From: Roseimicrobium sp. ORNL1
GTDB taxonomy: Bacteria > Verrucomicrobiota > Verrucomicrobiia > Verrucomicrobiales > Verrucomicrobiaceae
Assembly: GCF_011044495.1 (NCBI RefSeq)
Contig: NZ_CP049143.1
Coordinates: 3,162,001 to 3,226,000 of the forward strand
Direction of reading: 5' to 3'
Length of the DNA stretch: 64,000 nt
Below, piece by piece: positions 26,553 to 34,935 of the stretch; within the stretch, counting starts at the first letter, position 1, and each line of letters starts with the position of its first letter. Under the pieces are notes generated by a model, which saw nothing but the letters and a program-made list of their open reading frames with translations, searched no databases and was not told the DNA's origin. The position numbers and the translations under genes are program-made.

Positions 26553-27041
26553 TCACGCGACCTTCTGCTCCGGCACCTCTTTAAAGGAGGCTATCGCAAG
26601 CAAGATGGCAGCGACCACGACACATGCGTCCGCCACATTGAAAGTCGGCCATGGATTCGCGAACTTCACATGCAGGTCGAAGCTCAGGAAATCCACCACA
26701 TACCCGTGCAGGATGCGGTCCGTAAAGTTCCCGCACACCCCAGCCACCAGCAGCGCAATCGCCGTGCGACTGATTCCCCCGGGGAACATGCCCTTCCGAT
26801 ACAGCCATGTGATCAACCCGAGCGCCGCCAACGCGATGCCGCCGAAGACGTAGTTCGAGTACTCGCCGCCATTGAACTGGCCAAACGCGATGCCCGTATT
26901 CTTCACATGGTGAATGGTGAAGAAGTTCTGCACGACCACCCAGCTCTCCGTTTCGACCTCAATATTTTTCACAATCCAGTGCTTGGTCCACTGGTCGAGG
27001 ATGTAGAGCGGAAGGCTGAGGAAAAGAAGCAGGCGCAGCAT
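26553..27041 (-). CDS. lspA: Lipoprotein signal peptidase (signal peptidase II)
   Basis: 162-aa inner-membrane aspartyl peptidase that cleaves prolipoprotein signal peptides. Four membrane helices, with the conserved blocks DQWTKHWI, VKNTGIAFG, VCGNFTDRILHGYVVDF and FNVADACVVV, the last two carrying the catalytic Asp pair. Length fits the family. Start ATG at 27041; the upstream extension of the frame has no similarity. It is the essential enzyme for the lipoproteins encoded nearby. It sits 111 bp from the LysM protein gene. Confidence 0.93.
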   Translation of the reverse strand: MLRLLLFLSLPLYILDQWTKHWIVKNIEVETESWVVVQNFFTIHHVKNTGIAFGQFNGGEYSNYVFGGIALAALGLITWLYRKGMFPGGISRTAIALLVAGVCGNFTDRILHGYVVDFLSFDLHVKFANPWPTFNVADACVVVAAILLAIASFKEVPEQKVA

Positions 27042-27299
27042 GAAACCAAAAGGGGAGGAGAGGGGAGGCGGACTGTGACCCAGCATCCGGCATTCGGCAA
27101 TCAGGATGTGCGCGCGGCGAGGCAGGTCAGTGCTCCGGAATTGAGCAGCAAACAGACCAGATTGTCCGCCTTGCCCAGTACACAGGCATCGGGGAAGCCC
27201 GGAGGGCCTTCGTCCACCCCAGTACCTCACGCTCCACCCGCTGTGCCTGACGTTCCACTGACACGTAAACGCAAAACACCCTATGGAACGCCGCACCTG

Positions 27300-27329
27300 T
27301 CAAGGAGTGGGGACATTCCTGTCCCCATT
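27300..27329 (+). repeat. 30-bp dispersed palindromic element, copy 1
   Basis: TCAAGGAGT followed by hairpin GGGGACA-TTCC-TGTCCCC and CATT/ATT tail. Identical over 30 bp to the copy at 45934 and 27/30 to an inverted copy at 27551. Confidence 0.75.
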
Positions 27330-27550
27330 CAAGACGTAGCTACCCCTTGAGACGTATCGGATCCGCGCGCACATCAATGTCACGGATTCAAATCCGTGTC
27401 TTCGTGAAGAAACGAGGCTTCGCCAAAGTGGCTCACGCTGCCCTCAGCGTGAATCATCCCATAGCGCGAAGCGCCAAATTTTAAACCGGTCAGCTACCTT
27501 CCCAACTGGTGATTCTCACCCCTCGTGCTCCCTGGCTCACCTCAAACCAA

Positions 27551-27580
27551 AATGGGGACAAGAATACCCCCACTCCTTGA
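27551..27580 (-). repeat. 30-bp dispersed palindromic element, copy 2 (inverted)
   Basis: Reverse complement reads TCAAGGAGTGGGGGTATTC then TTGTCCCCATT, 27 of 30 positions identical to copy 1. It lies 221 bp from copy 1 in opposite orientation, so the two could also pair with each other over a long loop. Confidence 0.7.
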
Positions 27581-27864
27581 GAGGCCGCATCGTGTCATCG
27601 AAGCGCACCGCGCCACCACTCCGCTTCTCTGCGTCCTTTGCCTCTCTGCCCCTTTGCGGTTAACCAGAAGCCACCCAGCACGCACCACCATCGAAGCACC
27701 CTCTTTCTCTTCCACTTTGCTGATTTGCTTCTTCGCTGCTTTGCGACCCAACCCCATCCGATCCGCCAGCTTCCCAAAACGAAAACTCCGGGGCCAGCGG
27801 CTTACAGCCTGCCGACCTCGGAGTCATCACACTTCAACTTCGCTAACGCTTGCGCGCTCTGACC

Positions 27865-30800
27865 CTATCCCAGTCGCACCAGCAGGTCCTTGCTCTCCAC
27901 GCTCTCACCCACCTTCGCGAAGACCTCTTGCACGGTGCCCGCCACAGGTGAGGCGACGGCGGCGAACATCTTCATGGCCTCCAGCGTGAGCAGGGTCTCG
28001 CCCTCCTTCACCTTTTGGCCCACGCTCACCGCCACGCTGGCGATCATGCCAGGCATCGGCGCGCCGACTTCATTCGTCTTCGCAGGATCTGCCTTGGGTC
28101 GGGAGGTGCCCTCCTTGGCGAGTTTCTTGTTCGCCACGGTGGTGTGGCGCGGATAACCGTTAAGCTCGAAGATGGCGGTCTGCTTGCCCTTGGCATCTGG
28201 CTCGGTGAGGTTCAGCATGCGGACGAAGAGGGTCTTGCCTTCTTCGAGGTCAACATGGATTTCCTCCTCATCACGCAGGCCGTAGTAGTAGGCCGGAGTG
28301 GGGAGCACGCTCACATCGCCGAATTGCTCGCGATGATCCGCATACTTCATGAAGACGTCCGGATACATCAGGTAGCTCCACACATCGTCCTCGGTGGGCT
28401 TTTTCTTCAGTTTCGTCTCCAGCTCCTTGCGCACGTCTTCCAGTTTGATCTTCGCGGCGTGGTCACCGGGGCGGCCTTTCAGGCGCTTGCCGCCCTTGCC
28501 CACAATCGCGTCGGCGAGTGCGTTCCACTTCACCCACGAGTCTTTGGCCTCGTCTTTGTCGAGCCCGTAGAAGGGCTCACCAAGCCAGCCTTCGAACATG
28601 CTGGTCACGTCCTTGCTCCACTTTGTGCCCTTCAGGTTGATGATGTCTGCCGGCTTCACGCCGCGTGCCACACACTCGATGGCGAGGTCACCCACCACCT
28701 TGCTGCTCGGCGTCACCTTGATGATGTCACCGCAGAGCTGGTTCACCTCCGCATACGCGTGCGCGATCTCGGGCCAGCGCGGTCCCAGGCCCATGCCCGT
28801 GGCCTGTTCCTTGAGGTTCGTGTACTGGCCGCCGGGCATCTCATGGAGGTACACTTCCGCCGTGCCGTAGGGTTCGCTGGTATCAAAGGGTTTGTAGAAG
28901 GCACGCACCGCTGCCCAGTAGTCGCTGAATTCCTGCAACGCCTCAGTATCCAGGCCGGTATCACGCGGCGTGTGTTGCAGGCTGGCCACGATGCTGTTCA
29001 GGTTCGGCTGCGAGGTGCCGCCACTCATGCTGGCGATTGCGGCATCCGCCACGTCCACGCCGCCATCTGCCGCTTGCAGGATGCTGCTGGCATTCAGGCC
29101 GCTGGTGTCATGTGTGTGGAAGTGAATGGGGATGCCCACTTCTTCCTTGAGCGCCTTCACCAGCTTCTTCGCCGCATAGGGGCGCACGAGGCCGGCCATA
29201 TCCTTGATGCACAGCATGTGCGCGCCCATCTTCTCCAGCTCGCGTGCGAGCTTCACGTAGTACTTCAGGCCGTACTTGTCGCGCTTCGGATCCAGGATGT
29301 CGCCAGTGTAGCAGAGCGTGCCTTCGCAAATGGAATTGGTCTCCTCACGCACCGCGTCCATCGCTGGCACGAGGTTCGGCAGGTAGTTCAGCGAATCGAA
29401 GATGCGGAAGATGTCCATGCCGTTCTCCGCGGCATGCTTCACAAATCCCTTCACCACATTGTCGGGATAGTTGCTGTAGCCCACGGCGTTCGAGCCGCGG
29501 AAGAGCATCTGGAAAAGGATGTTCGGCACGCGAGCGCGGAGCTGGCGCAGGCGCTCCCATGGATCTTCGCGCAGGAAGCGCATGGTCACATCGAAGGTGG
29601 CGCCGCCCCACATCTCCATGGAGAAGAGATTCGGCGTGCGATGCGACACGGCACTGGCCACAGCCAGCATGTCATACGTGCGCATGCGCGTAGCCAGCAG
29701 GGACTGGTGCGCATCGCGGAAGGTGGTGTCCGTGAGCAGCAGACGCTTTTGTTTGGCGACCCAGTTCTTGCAGAAGGCCTCCGGGCCCATCTCCGTGAGG
29801 AGCTGCTTCGTGCCCTTCGGCGGCTCGATGCGGTGATCCCAGTGCGGCACCGGCGGCTTGCGGAATTCCTGATCGGGCTTGTGTCCCTTGGCGAAGGGAT
29901 TGCCGTTCACACTCACATCGGCGAGGTAGCTCAGCAGCTTGGTGGCGCGGTCCTTGCGCGGGGCGAACTTGAAGAGATGCGGATTCGTATCAATGAAGCG
30001 CGTGGTCGCCTGCCCGTTGCGGAAAAGCGGGTCGTGAATCACATTCAGGAGGAAGGGAATGTTCGTCTTCACCCCGCGGATGCGGAATTCACTGAGCGCG
30101 CGATGCATGCGATCCAGCGCCTGCTGGTACGTGCGGGCGAAGACCGTCACCTTCACCAGCATGGAGTCGTAGTAGGGCGTGATCACCGCGCCATTCACCC
30201 CGAGTGCGCCGTCAAGGCGCACGCCGAAGCCACCGGCGCTGCGGTACGTGAGGATCTTGCCGAAGTCCGGCGTGAACCCGTTCTCCGGATCCTCCGTGGT
30301 GATGCGGCACTGCACCGCGTAGCCGGACTTCTCAATGTCCTGCTGCTCCGGCAGCGCAAGCGGCTGCTCATGCATCTTCGAACCCTGCGCAATGAGTATC
30401 TGCGAACGCACGATGTCGATGCCGGTGATCTCCTCCGTCACGGTGTGTTCCACCTGGATGCGGGGATTCATTTCGATGAAGTACCACTCGCCCGTCTCCA
30501 CATCCACGAGGAACTCGACGGTACCGGCGTGAGTGTAGTTCACCTCTTTCGCAATTTTCACCGCAGCGTCGCACAGGCCATCAATGATCTTCTGATCAAT
30601 CTGGTAGCTGGGCGCCTGCTCAATCACCTTCTGGTGGCGGCGCTGTACTGAGCAGTCGCGCTCATGCAGGTGAATGACATTGCCATGCTTGTCCCCGAGG
30701 ATCTGCACCTCGATGTGCTTCGCGCGTCCCACGAACTTCTCCAGGAACACCGCGCCATTGCCGAAGGCGCGCTTCGCCTCGGTCTGCGCTTCGTCGAGCA

Positions 30801-31407
30801 GCGGTTCGAGTTCCTTCGCCTCGCGCACCACGCGCATGCCGCGGCCACCGCCGCCGAAGGCTGCCTTGATGATGAGCGGGAACCCAATCTTCCGCGCCGT
30901 GGTGAGTGCTTCCTTGCGGGAGTCGATGGGGTCCTTCGTTCCCGGCAGCGTTGGCACACCGAGCTTCTCCGCCACATTGCGCGCGGCGGTCTTGTCACCC
31001 ATCATCTCCAGCACCTTCGGCTCCGGCCCAATGAAGATGATGCCGGCATCACGACATGCCTGGGCGAATTGCGGATTCTCCGAGAGGAAGCCATAACCGG
31101 GGTGGATGGCGTCCACGCCCTTTTCCTTGGCCAGGATCACGATGCCCTCGTAGTCGAGGTACGCGCCGAGCGGTCCCTTGTCCTTGTTCAGCTCGTAGGC
31201 TTCGTCCGCCTTGAAGCGGTGTGGGCAGAAACGGTCCTCCTGGGCATACACCGCCACGGTGCGGATGCCGAGCTCCGTAGCAGCGCGGAAGACGCGGATG
31301 GCGATCTCAGAGCGATTTGCCACCATGAGCTTGCGGATGGGGCGAAGTTCATGTGCTGCGGCGAGTTCGGCAGCGGGCTCGGACTTTACGGATTTTTTGC
31401 TGGGCAT
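27865..31407 (-). CDS. pyc: Pyruvate carboxylase
   Basis: 1180-aa single-chain biotin enzyme converting pyruvate and bicarbonate to oxaloacetate (anaplerosis). Domain order: biotin carboxylase (about 24-480; KAAFGGGGRGMRVV ATP loop, EMNPRIQVEHTVTE), carboxyltransferase (about 560-850; TDTTFRDAHQSLLATRMRT with metal Asp), PYC linker domain, and biotin carrier domain with K1146 in LEAMKM. Full length and intact. The first 20 residues are a Lys/Ser/Ala extension. Divergent from the TetR gene at 31527; the operator-like repeat between them may link the two. Confidence 0.95.
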   Translation of the reverse strand: MPSKKSVKSEPAAELAAAHELRPIRKLMVANRSEIAIRVFRAATELGIRTVAVYAQEDRFCPHRFKADEAYELNKDKGPLGAYLDYEGIVILAKEKGVDAIHPGYGFLSENPQFAQACRDAGIIFIGPEPKVLEMMGDKTAARNVAEKLGVPTLPGTKDPIDSRKEALTTARKIGFPLIIKAAFGGGGRGMRVVREAKELEPLLDEAQTEAKRAFGNGAVFLEKFVGRAKHIEVQILGDKHGNVIHLHERDCSVQRRHQKVIEQAPSYQIDQKIIDGLCDAAVKIAKEVNYTHAGTVEFLVDVETGEWYFIEMNPRIQVEHTVTEEITGIDIVRSQILIAQGSKMHEQPLALPEQQDIEKSGYAVQCRITTEDPENGFTPDFGKILTYRSAGGFGVRLDGALGVNGAVITPYYDSMLVKVTVFARTYQQALDRMHRALSEFRIRGVKTNIPFLLNVIHDPLFRNGQATTRFIDTNPHLFKFAPRKDRATKLLSYLADVSVNGNPFAKGHKPDQEFRKPPVPHWDHRIEPPKGTKQLLTEMGPEAFCKNWVAKQKRLLLTDTTFRDAHQSLLATRMRTYDMLAVASAVSHRTPNLFSMEMWGGATFDVTMRFLREDPWERLRQLRARVPNILFQMLFRGSNAVGYSNYPDNVVKGFVKHAAENGMDIFRIFDSLNYLPNLVPAMDAVREETNSICEGTLCYTGDILDPKRDKYGLKYYVKLARELEKMGAHMLCIKDMAGLVRPYAAKKLVKALKEEVGIPIHFHTHDTSGLNASSILQAADGGVDVADAAIASMSGGTSQPNLNSIVASLQHTPRDTGLDTEALQEFSDYWAAVRAFYKPFDTSEPYGTAEVYLHEMPGGQYTNLKEQATGMGLGPRWPEIAHAYAEVNQLCGDIIKVTPSSKVVGDLAIECVARGVKPADIINLKGTKWSKDVTSMFEGWLGEPFYGLDKDEAKDSWVKWNALADAIVGKGGKRLKGRPGDHAAKIKLEDVRKELETKLKKKPTEDDVWSYLMYPDVFMKYADHREQFGDVSVLPTPAYYYGLRDEEEIHVDLEEGKTLFVRMLNLTEPDAKGKQTAIFELNGYPRHTTVANKKLAKEGTSRPKADPAKTNEVGAPMPGMIASVAVSVGQKVKEGETLLTLEAMKMFAAVASPVAGTVQEVFAKVGESVESKDLLVRLG

Positions 31408-31489
31408 GGGAAGGAGCGAAGGTTGCGTTCTCCACCATCACCCTCCTGCATCCCGTGGCAAGCAGATGAACTTGAATTTTGACAAGTCT

Positions 31490-31507
31490 GTCTATTGATT
31501 GATAGAC
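31490..31507. promoter_or_regulatory. Operator-like inverted repeat overlapping a predicted promoter
   Basis: GTCTAT-TGATTG-ATAGAC, 6-bp perfect arms with 6-nt spacer, 19 bp before the tetR start. A TTGACA at 31479-31484 and a GATAGA at 31501 (16-bp spacing) look like -35 and -10 boxes, so a repressor bound here would cover the -10. Likely autoregulation by the TetR protein and possibly control of the divergent pyc gene. Confidence 0.5.
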
Positions 31508-31526
31508 TGGCCTTTCTAAAAATTTC

Positions 31527-32135
31527 ATGGCCCGACGCCGCGACATCACCAAGGCTGAAATCATCGATGCCGCCCGCCATCTCATCGAGATGCGTGGCTG
31601 CAATGGCTTCAGCGTGCGCGACGTGAGTGAGGAGGTGGGCCTCACCACCGCGAGTCTGCACTACCATTTTCCTACAAAAGGCGGGCTCATCACGGGAGTA
31701 ATCAGCCAGGACCGCGCGAAAATGAACGAGCGCATGGCCGCGATTGAGGGAGAGGCGGAGACCTTCGCTTCCCGCACGGAGTTGATGAATCACTTCTTCT
31801 CCACCACCTCCAGGGATCCTGGCGCCATCGGTCCCGCTGTGGTGGCTGTGGTGGACCTTTTCACCCTGCCTCTGGAGTGCCAGGCAGAGGTGCAGCAGTG
31901 GTTCCTGAACCTAGAAGGCTGGCTCACCCGCTTTGCCATGCAGGCCCGTGCCACTGGCGAGTTCCCGACAGATCGCCCCGTGGACGTTCAGGTTTCCGAA
32001 GCTTGCGCGTCCTTGCTCGGTACCATGTTGCTGTCGCGCACACGGGAGCATCTTTCGCCTTTGCAAGGGTCCGGTCCTCGGCTAGCAAACAGGATTCATG
32101 GACACAATCGCCCGCCTGGAACAGGTCTTCCATAA
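31527..32135 (+). CDS. TetR/AcrR-family transcriptional regulator
   Basis: 202-aa repressor. N-terminal helix-turn-helix: ITKAEIIDAARHLIEMRGCNGFSVRDVSEEVGLTTASLHYHFPTKGGL, the hallmark of the family. C-terminal ligand domain (about 60-190) contains no recognisable signature. Starts with ATG at 31527 just after an inverted repeat. Its last 38 nt overlap the acyl carrier protein gene in another frame, indicating coupled translation. Ligand unknown; adjacent ACP suggests a fatty-acyl or polyketide connection (inference). Confidence 0.85.
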   Translation: MARRRDITKAEIIDAARHLIEMRGCNGFSVRDVSEEVGLTTASLHYHFPTKGGLITGVISQDRAKMNERMAAIEGEAETFASRTELMNHFFSTTSRDPGAIGPAVVAVVDLFTLPLECQAEVQQWFLNLEGWLTRFAMQARATGEFPTDRPVDVQVSEACASLLGTMLLSRTREHLSPLQGSGPRLANRIHGHNRPPGTGLP

Positions 32136-32334
32136 CATCTTCGAAGACGACAGCATCAAGCTCACGCGCGAAACGACCGCGCAGGACATCGAGGCGTGGG
32201 ACTCTGTGCAGCACGTGACGCTCATGCTGGAGGTCGAGGCCGAGTTCAAAGTGCGCTTCTCCACCTCCGAAATGGCATACCTCAAGAACGTGGGCGAACT
32301 CGTGGACCTCATCGACAAGAAGGCGAAGAAGTAG
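32098..32334 (+). CDS. Acyl carrier protein
   Basis: 78-aa carrier. Helix I MDTIARLEQVFHNIFEDDSI, then the 4'-phosphopantetheine attachment site in EAWDSVQHVTLMLEVEAEF (Ser of DSV, where DSL is usual) and helix IV KNVGELVDLIDKK. More divergent than a housekeeping AcpP, so it is likely a dedicated carrier for a secondary or specialised acyl pathway. No ketosynthase or ligase partner is adjacent. Its start lies inside the end of the tetR gene. Confidence 0.82.
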   Translation: MDTIARLEQVFHNIFEDDSIKLTRETTAQDIEAWDSVQHVTLMLEVEAEFKVRFSTSEMAYLKNVGELVDLIDKKAKK

Positions 32335-32676
32335 GGAGCGGTTCTTGGTTCTTGGTTCTTGGTTCTTGGTTCTTGGTTGGCGTCGGGGTCACATCATTCG
32401 CCCGCCCCGCGACCTCCACACATCGCATTTCTCAGTCTCCGAAGTTCCTCTGCGTCTCTGTGTCTCTGCGTTGGATCCCACGTGCCTAACCCCGCACCCC
32501 TAGGTCAGGGTCCCCTCAAACCGAGACCCAATCCCGCTATTCCGCGTTCTTCCCCTCCGTAGTATAAGAGGAACGGTCGTAGTGCCGGGGCGAGAGAGTC
32601 CTTCACTTCTCATCTTGCCCTCTTCCAGACGCTCGCCAGCTTGTCTTGGTCCAGCTTCCTTCCTCACCCCCTTCAC
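32335..32676. other. Repeat-containing intergenic region
   Basis: 342 bp. It holds a heptanucleotide tandem repeat (32341-32375) and a CTCTGCGTCTCTGTGTCTC low-complexity tract (about 32449-32471) like that at 27620. No gene seen. The E2 promoter presumably lies in its right half. Confidence 0.5.
32341..32375 (+). repeat. Tandem heptanucleotide repeat (GTTCTTG)x5
   Basis: Five perfect copies of GTTCTTG directly downstream of the acyl carrier protein stop, followed by a partial copy GTTGG. Because 7 is not a multiple of 3 the tract cannot be a simple peptide repeat. Copy number is likely to vary between strains. Confidence 0.9.
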
Positions 32677-33921
32677 ATGCCATCCATTCCGATTCTCATG
32701 CCCCAGCTCGGCGAAAGCATTGCCGAGGCTACCATCGTGCGCGTGCTTATTGAGTCCGGCGCCAAGGTGGAGGCTGGGCAGGACATCTTCGAGGTGGAGA
32801 CCAGCAAGGCCGTGATGACCGTGACCGCCCCGTGCTCCGGCGCGGTGGGTGAGGTGACCGCCATCCCGCAGACCAGCTACGCCGTGGGCGCCACCCTCGG
32901 CGCGTTGCTTGTGAGCGAGGAGGATGCGAAGGCCATGGGCTTCGCCGACCAGCGTTCCATCACCGGCCCCGTGTCCCCGATGAAGTCCGAGTCCGCGAAC
33001 GGCTCGGATACGAAGAACGTGCACTTCGCCGTGGATGACCACAGCACCATTCACGAACGTCAGCCGACGGTGGAGCCCGTGGTGGGTGGTCTGCCCGTGC
33101 CCGCCGGTGCCGGCGGTGCCACCTACATTTCCGCCCGCATGCGTGCCCGCATGCATGAAATGGGCCTGAATGCTGCTGACCTCTCCGCCGTGGCCGGCAG
33201 TGGGGCAGGGGGCCGCGTGACGGTAGAGGACTTTGAGCAATTCCTGCGTTCCTTGGAAGCGCATCGCATGACGAAGGCCTCGGCCATGCGCATCGCCGTG
33301 GCGGACTCCATGCGCCGTAGCTGGACCCGCCCGCTTGCCACAGTCGGCATTTCCGTGGTGCTGGATCCCCTTCTGGTGCATCGCAAGAAGGCCAATCCCA
33401 AGCCCGGCCCCGCCTTGTACGCCGTCCGTGCTCTGGCGCTCGCCCTCTCGGAAAACACCGCTGTGGCCGGACGTCTCGTGGGGAACCGCATCGTGCATCC
33501 CAGCGCCATCGACATCGGCTTCGCCGTTGAGGTGGATGATGGTGTGATGGTTCCTGTGTTGCGCGAGGTTGAACAGAAACCACTCGCCGCCCTCGTGACT
33601 CCCTACAACGAACTCGTGGAAAAGGCCCGCGTGCGTCGTCTTCCGGTCGATAGCAAGCGCCCGGGCATCGCCACCGTGACGAACTTCGGCACCTTCGGCA
33701 TCACCTGGGCCACGCCCATCCCGCTGCCTGAGCAGAACCTCGTTCTCGGCCTCGGCGCCGGCAGCAAGGTGCCACGCTGGAGCGATGAAGTCGGCACCTT
33801 CATTCCCGTGACTGAAGCCGAACTCACTCTCAGCTTCGACCACCGCATCCTCGATGGCGGCGGCGCCGGCCGTTTGCTCAACCGCGTGGCTGCACTGCTG
33901 CAGACGCCGGAGAAGCTGTGA
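32677..33921 (+). CDS. Dihydrolipoamide acyltransferase, E2 of a 2-oxoacid dehydrogenase complex
   Basis: 414 aa. Lipoyl domain 1-76 with lipoyl K44 in ETSKAVMTV; peripheral-subunit-binding domain about 155-190 (YISARMRARMHEMGLNAADLSAVAGSGAGGRVTVEDF); catalytic acyltransferase domain about 198-414 ending in FDHRILDGGGAGRLL with the active-site His and Asp. This is the normal single-lipoyl E2 layout; pyruvate or branched-chain specificity cannot be decided. No E1 or E3 genes are adjacent. The start ATG at 32677 precedes MPSIPILMPQLGES. A partial copy of its own 3' end follows. Confidence 0.88.
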   Translation: MPSIPILMPQLGESIAEATIVRVLIESGAKVEAGQDIFEVETSKAVMTVTAPCSGAVGEVTAIPQTSYAVGATLGALLVSEEDAKAMGFADQRSITGPVSPMKSESANGSDTKNVHFAVDDHSTIHERQPTVEPVVGGLPVPAGAGGATYISARMRARMHEMGLNAADLSAVAGSGAGGRVTVEDFEQFLRSLEAHRMTKASAMRIAVADSMRRSWTRPLATVGISVVLDPLLVHRKKANPKPGPALYAVRALALALSENTAVAGRLVGNRIVHPSAIDIGFAVEVDDGVMVPVLREVEQKPLAALVTPYNELVEKARVRRLPVDSKRPGIATVTNFGTFGITWATPIPLPEQNLVLGLGAGSKVPRWSDEVGTFIPVTEAELTLSFDHRILDGGGAGRLLNRVAALLQTPEKL

Positions 33922-33947
33922 GGTTATACGCTGAGGGGGCGCAGGAA

Positions 33948-34047
33948 CCCAGCACTGACCCTGAGCTTCGACCACCGCATCCTCAATGGCGCCGGTCGCT
34001 TGCTCAACCAGATGGCTGCACTGCTGCAGGTGTCGGACAAGCTGTGA
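33948..34047 (+). pseudogene. Duplicated 3' fragment of the E2 gene
   Basis: The frame reads ALTLSFDHRILNGAGRLL followed by NQMAALLQVSDKL and stop, clearly derived from the C terminus of the E2 protein (LTLSFDHRILDGGGAGRLL...NRVAALLQTPEKL). The catalytic Asp-Gly is changed to Asn-Gly and two residues are missing, so the copy has decayed. It has no start codon and lies 26 bp after the E2 stop, between pieces of a repeat. It is either a tandem 3' duplication or the last remnant of a second E2 gene. Confidence 0.85.
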
Positions 34048-34068
34048 TGCCAACGGCTATCTGTATTG

Positions 34069-34173
34069 CGCCCTGAAGGGGCGTAGGAGCCCAGCCCAGG
34101 GTTAGGGAGCCTCAGCGACCGACACCCTGGGTGGTGTGCGAGAATGTATCCCACCCTGAAGGGGTGGAGGAGC
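34069..34173. repeat. Composite palindromic repeat (CCCTGAAGGGG units)
   Basis: Two small hairpin units, CGCCCTGAAGGGGCG (34069-34083) and CCACCCTGAAGGGGTGG (34151-34167), each followed by AGGAGC, flank an inner inverted repeat CCCAGGGT (34095-34102)/ACCCTGGG (34124-34131). A degenerate third unit (GAGGGGGCGCAGGAACCCAGC) is at about 33933-33953, just before the E2 fragment. No coding frame. Confidence 0.65.
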
Positions 34174-34284
34174 ATGTGGCCATCTCCCATTGGTAACCAC
34201 ACAAAAAATGGCGGGTAAGAAAACCCGCTATCCACTGTCCGGTCGCAGACCAGGCTTCCTTCTAGCGCTACCCCTCCGCAGCTG

Positions 34285-34786
34285 CTACTTCTTCGCAAGC
34301 TGCGGCAGCAATCCCGCTTTCACCGCCTTCTCAGCCGCGGCATCCGGAGCAGCTTCCCACTTCTTCAGCGCGGCTTCATTGTAGAAATACACCTTCACGC
34401 CCTTGTACTCCACGGAGGGACTGTGGCGTCACGATGTTCTTGTCATTGATTGGGCAGAAGCGCTGTGGGAGCAGTTCCACCTTGTCGAGACCGAGTTCCG
34501 CCTCCTTGCCCTTGAACTGCGGCAGAAGGCCAAGTTCTAAGCCAGCCTTGATGTAGTACTTCTCGTTCTTCTTCCAGAGCTTGTCGCACTTGCCACAGCA
34601 CAGGCCCACGGGCACACCGCTGGATTCCACGATGTATTCCGCATCCACCTCGTCATCCGTCATGATCGGGCAGAGCTTGTTGGCAGGATCTGCGGAGAAG
34701 GCAGGAATGGCGAAGCCGGAAAGCGCGATGACGCAAGCGACGCTTGCCATCCAGGAAGACGAAGTACGCAGAGCAGTAGTTTTCAT
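34285..34786 (-). pseudogene. Secreted YHS/TRASH-like protein gene broken by a frameshift
   Basis: Starts at ATG 34786 with a signal peptide (MKTTALRTSSSWMASVACVIALSGFAIPAFSA split by hydrophobic core). The mature part has LCPIMTDDEVDAEYIV and VGLCCGKCDKLWKKNEKYY, a Cys-rich metal-binding pattern, then a second CPINDKNIVTP block. The opening frame ends early at 34376, but from about 34421 downward another frame continues with PSVEYKGVKVYFYNEAALKKW and ends AGLLPQLAKK at 34285, matching the first half's KYYIKAGLELGLLPQ. A 2-nt deletion in an original PDSPSVEYKG (CCA[GA]CAGTCCC) explains the break. Either a real mutation or an assembly error. Confidence 0.75.
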
Positions 34787-34935
34787 GGACCGCGATGCTA
34801 GGCACCGCCGCAGTACTCGCAACCGCACCACCGCATTTTGGCAAGGTGGAGCCATCCCCGCGCAACGCGGAACATCCCTGCGGACAACGTGCGGAATCAC
34901 TTGCCCATCCTTGCCCTCCACGCTCCCTTCTCCCC

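Larger units (their letters stand above)
27042..27864. other. Long repeat-rich intergenic region
   Basis: 823 bp with no convincing gene. It contains two oppositely oriented copies of the 30-bp palindromic element (27300-27329, 27551-27580), a low-complexity CTCTGCGT/CCTTTGC pyrimidine tract around 27616-27664 ending GCGGTTAAC, and a perfect palindrome CACGGATTCAAATCCGTG near 27389-27406. Open frames in this region have composition unlike the genes around. Confidence 0.6.

Noticed and set aside
27389-27406. CACGGATTCAAATCCGTG, reminiscent of a tRNA T-arm
   Set aside because: Simple palindrome; no acceptor stem, anticodon arm or D arm is found around it.
27525-27989. 154-codon plus-strand frame before pyc
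   Set aside because: Ser/Arg/Pro-rich low-complexity translation over repeats and the end of pyc; no coding signal.
28015-30651. 878-codon open frame on the plus strand opposite pyruvate carboxylase
   Set aside because: Antisense shadow of the high-GC pyc gene: no family resemblance, unusual His/Arg/Leu-rich composition, and pyc on the other strand is complete.
32500-34053. Long minus-strand open frame opposite the E2 gene
   Set aside because: Covers the E2 gene exactly and repeats its 3' duplication; composition His/Gly-rich, no family.
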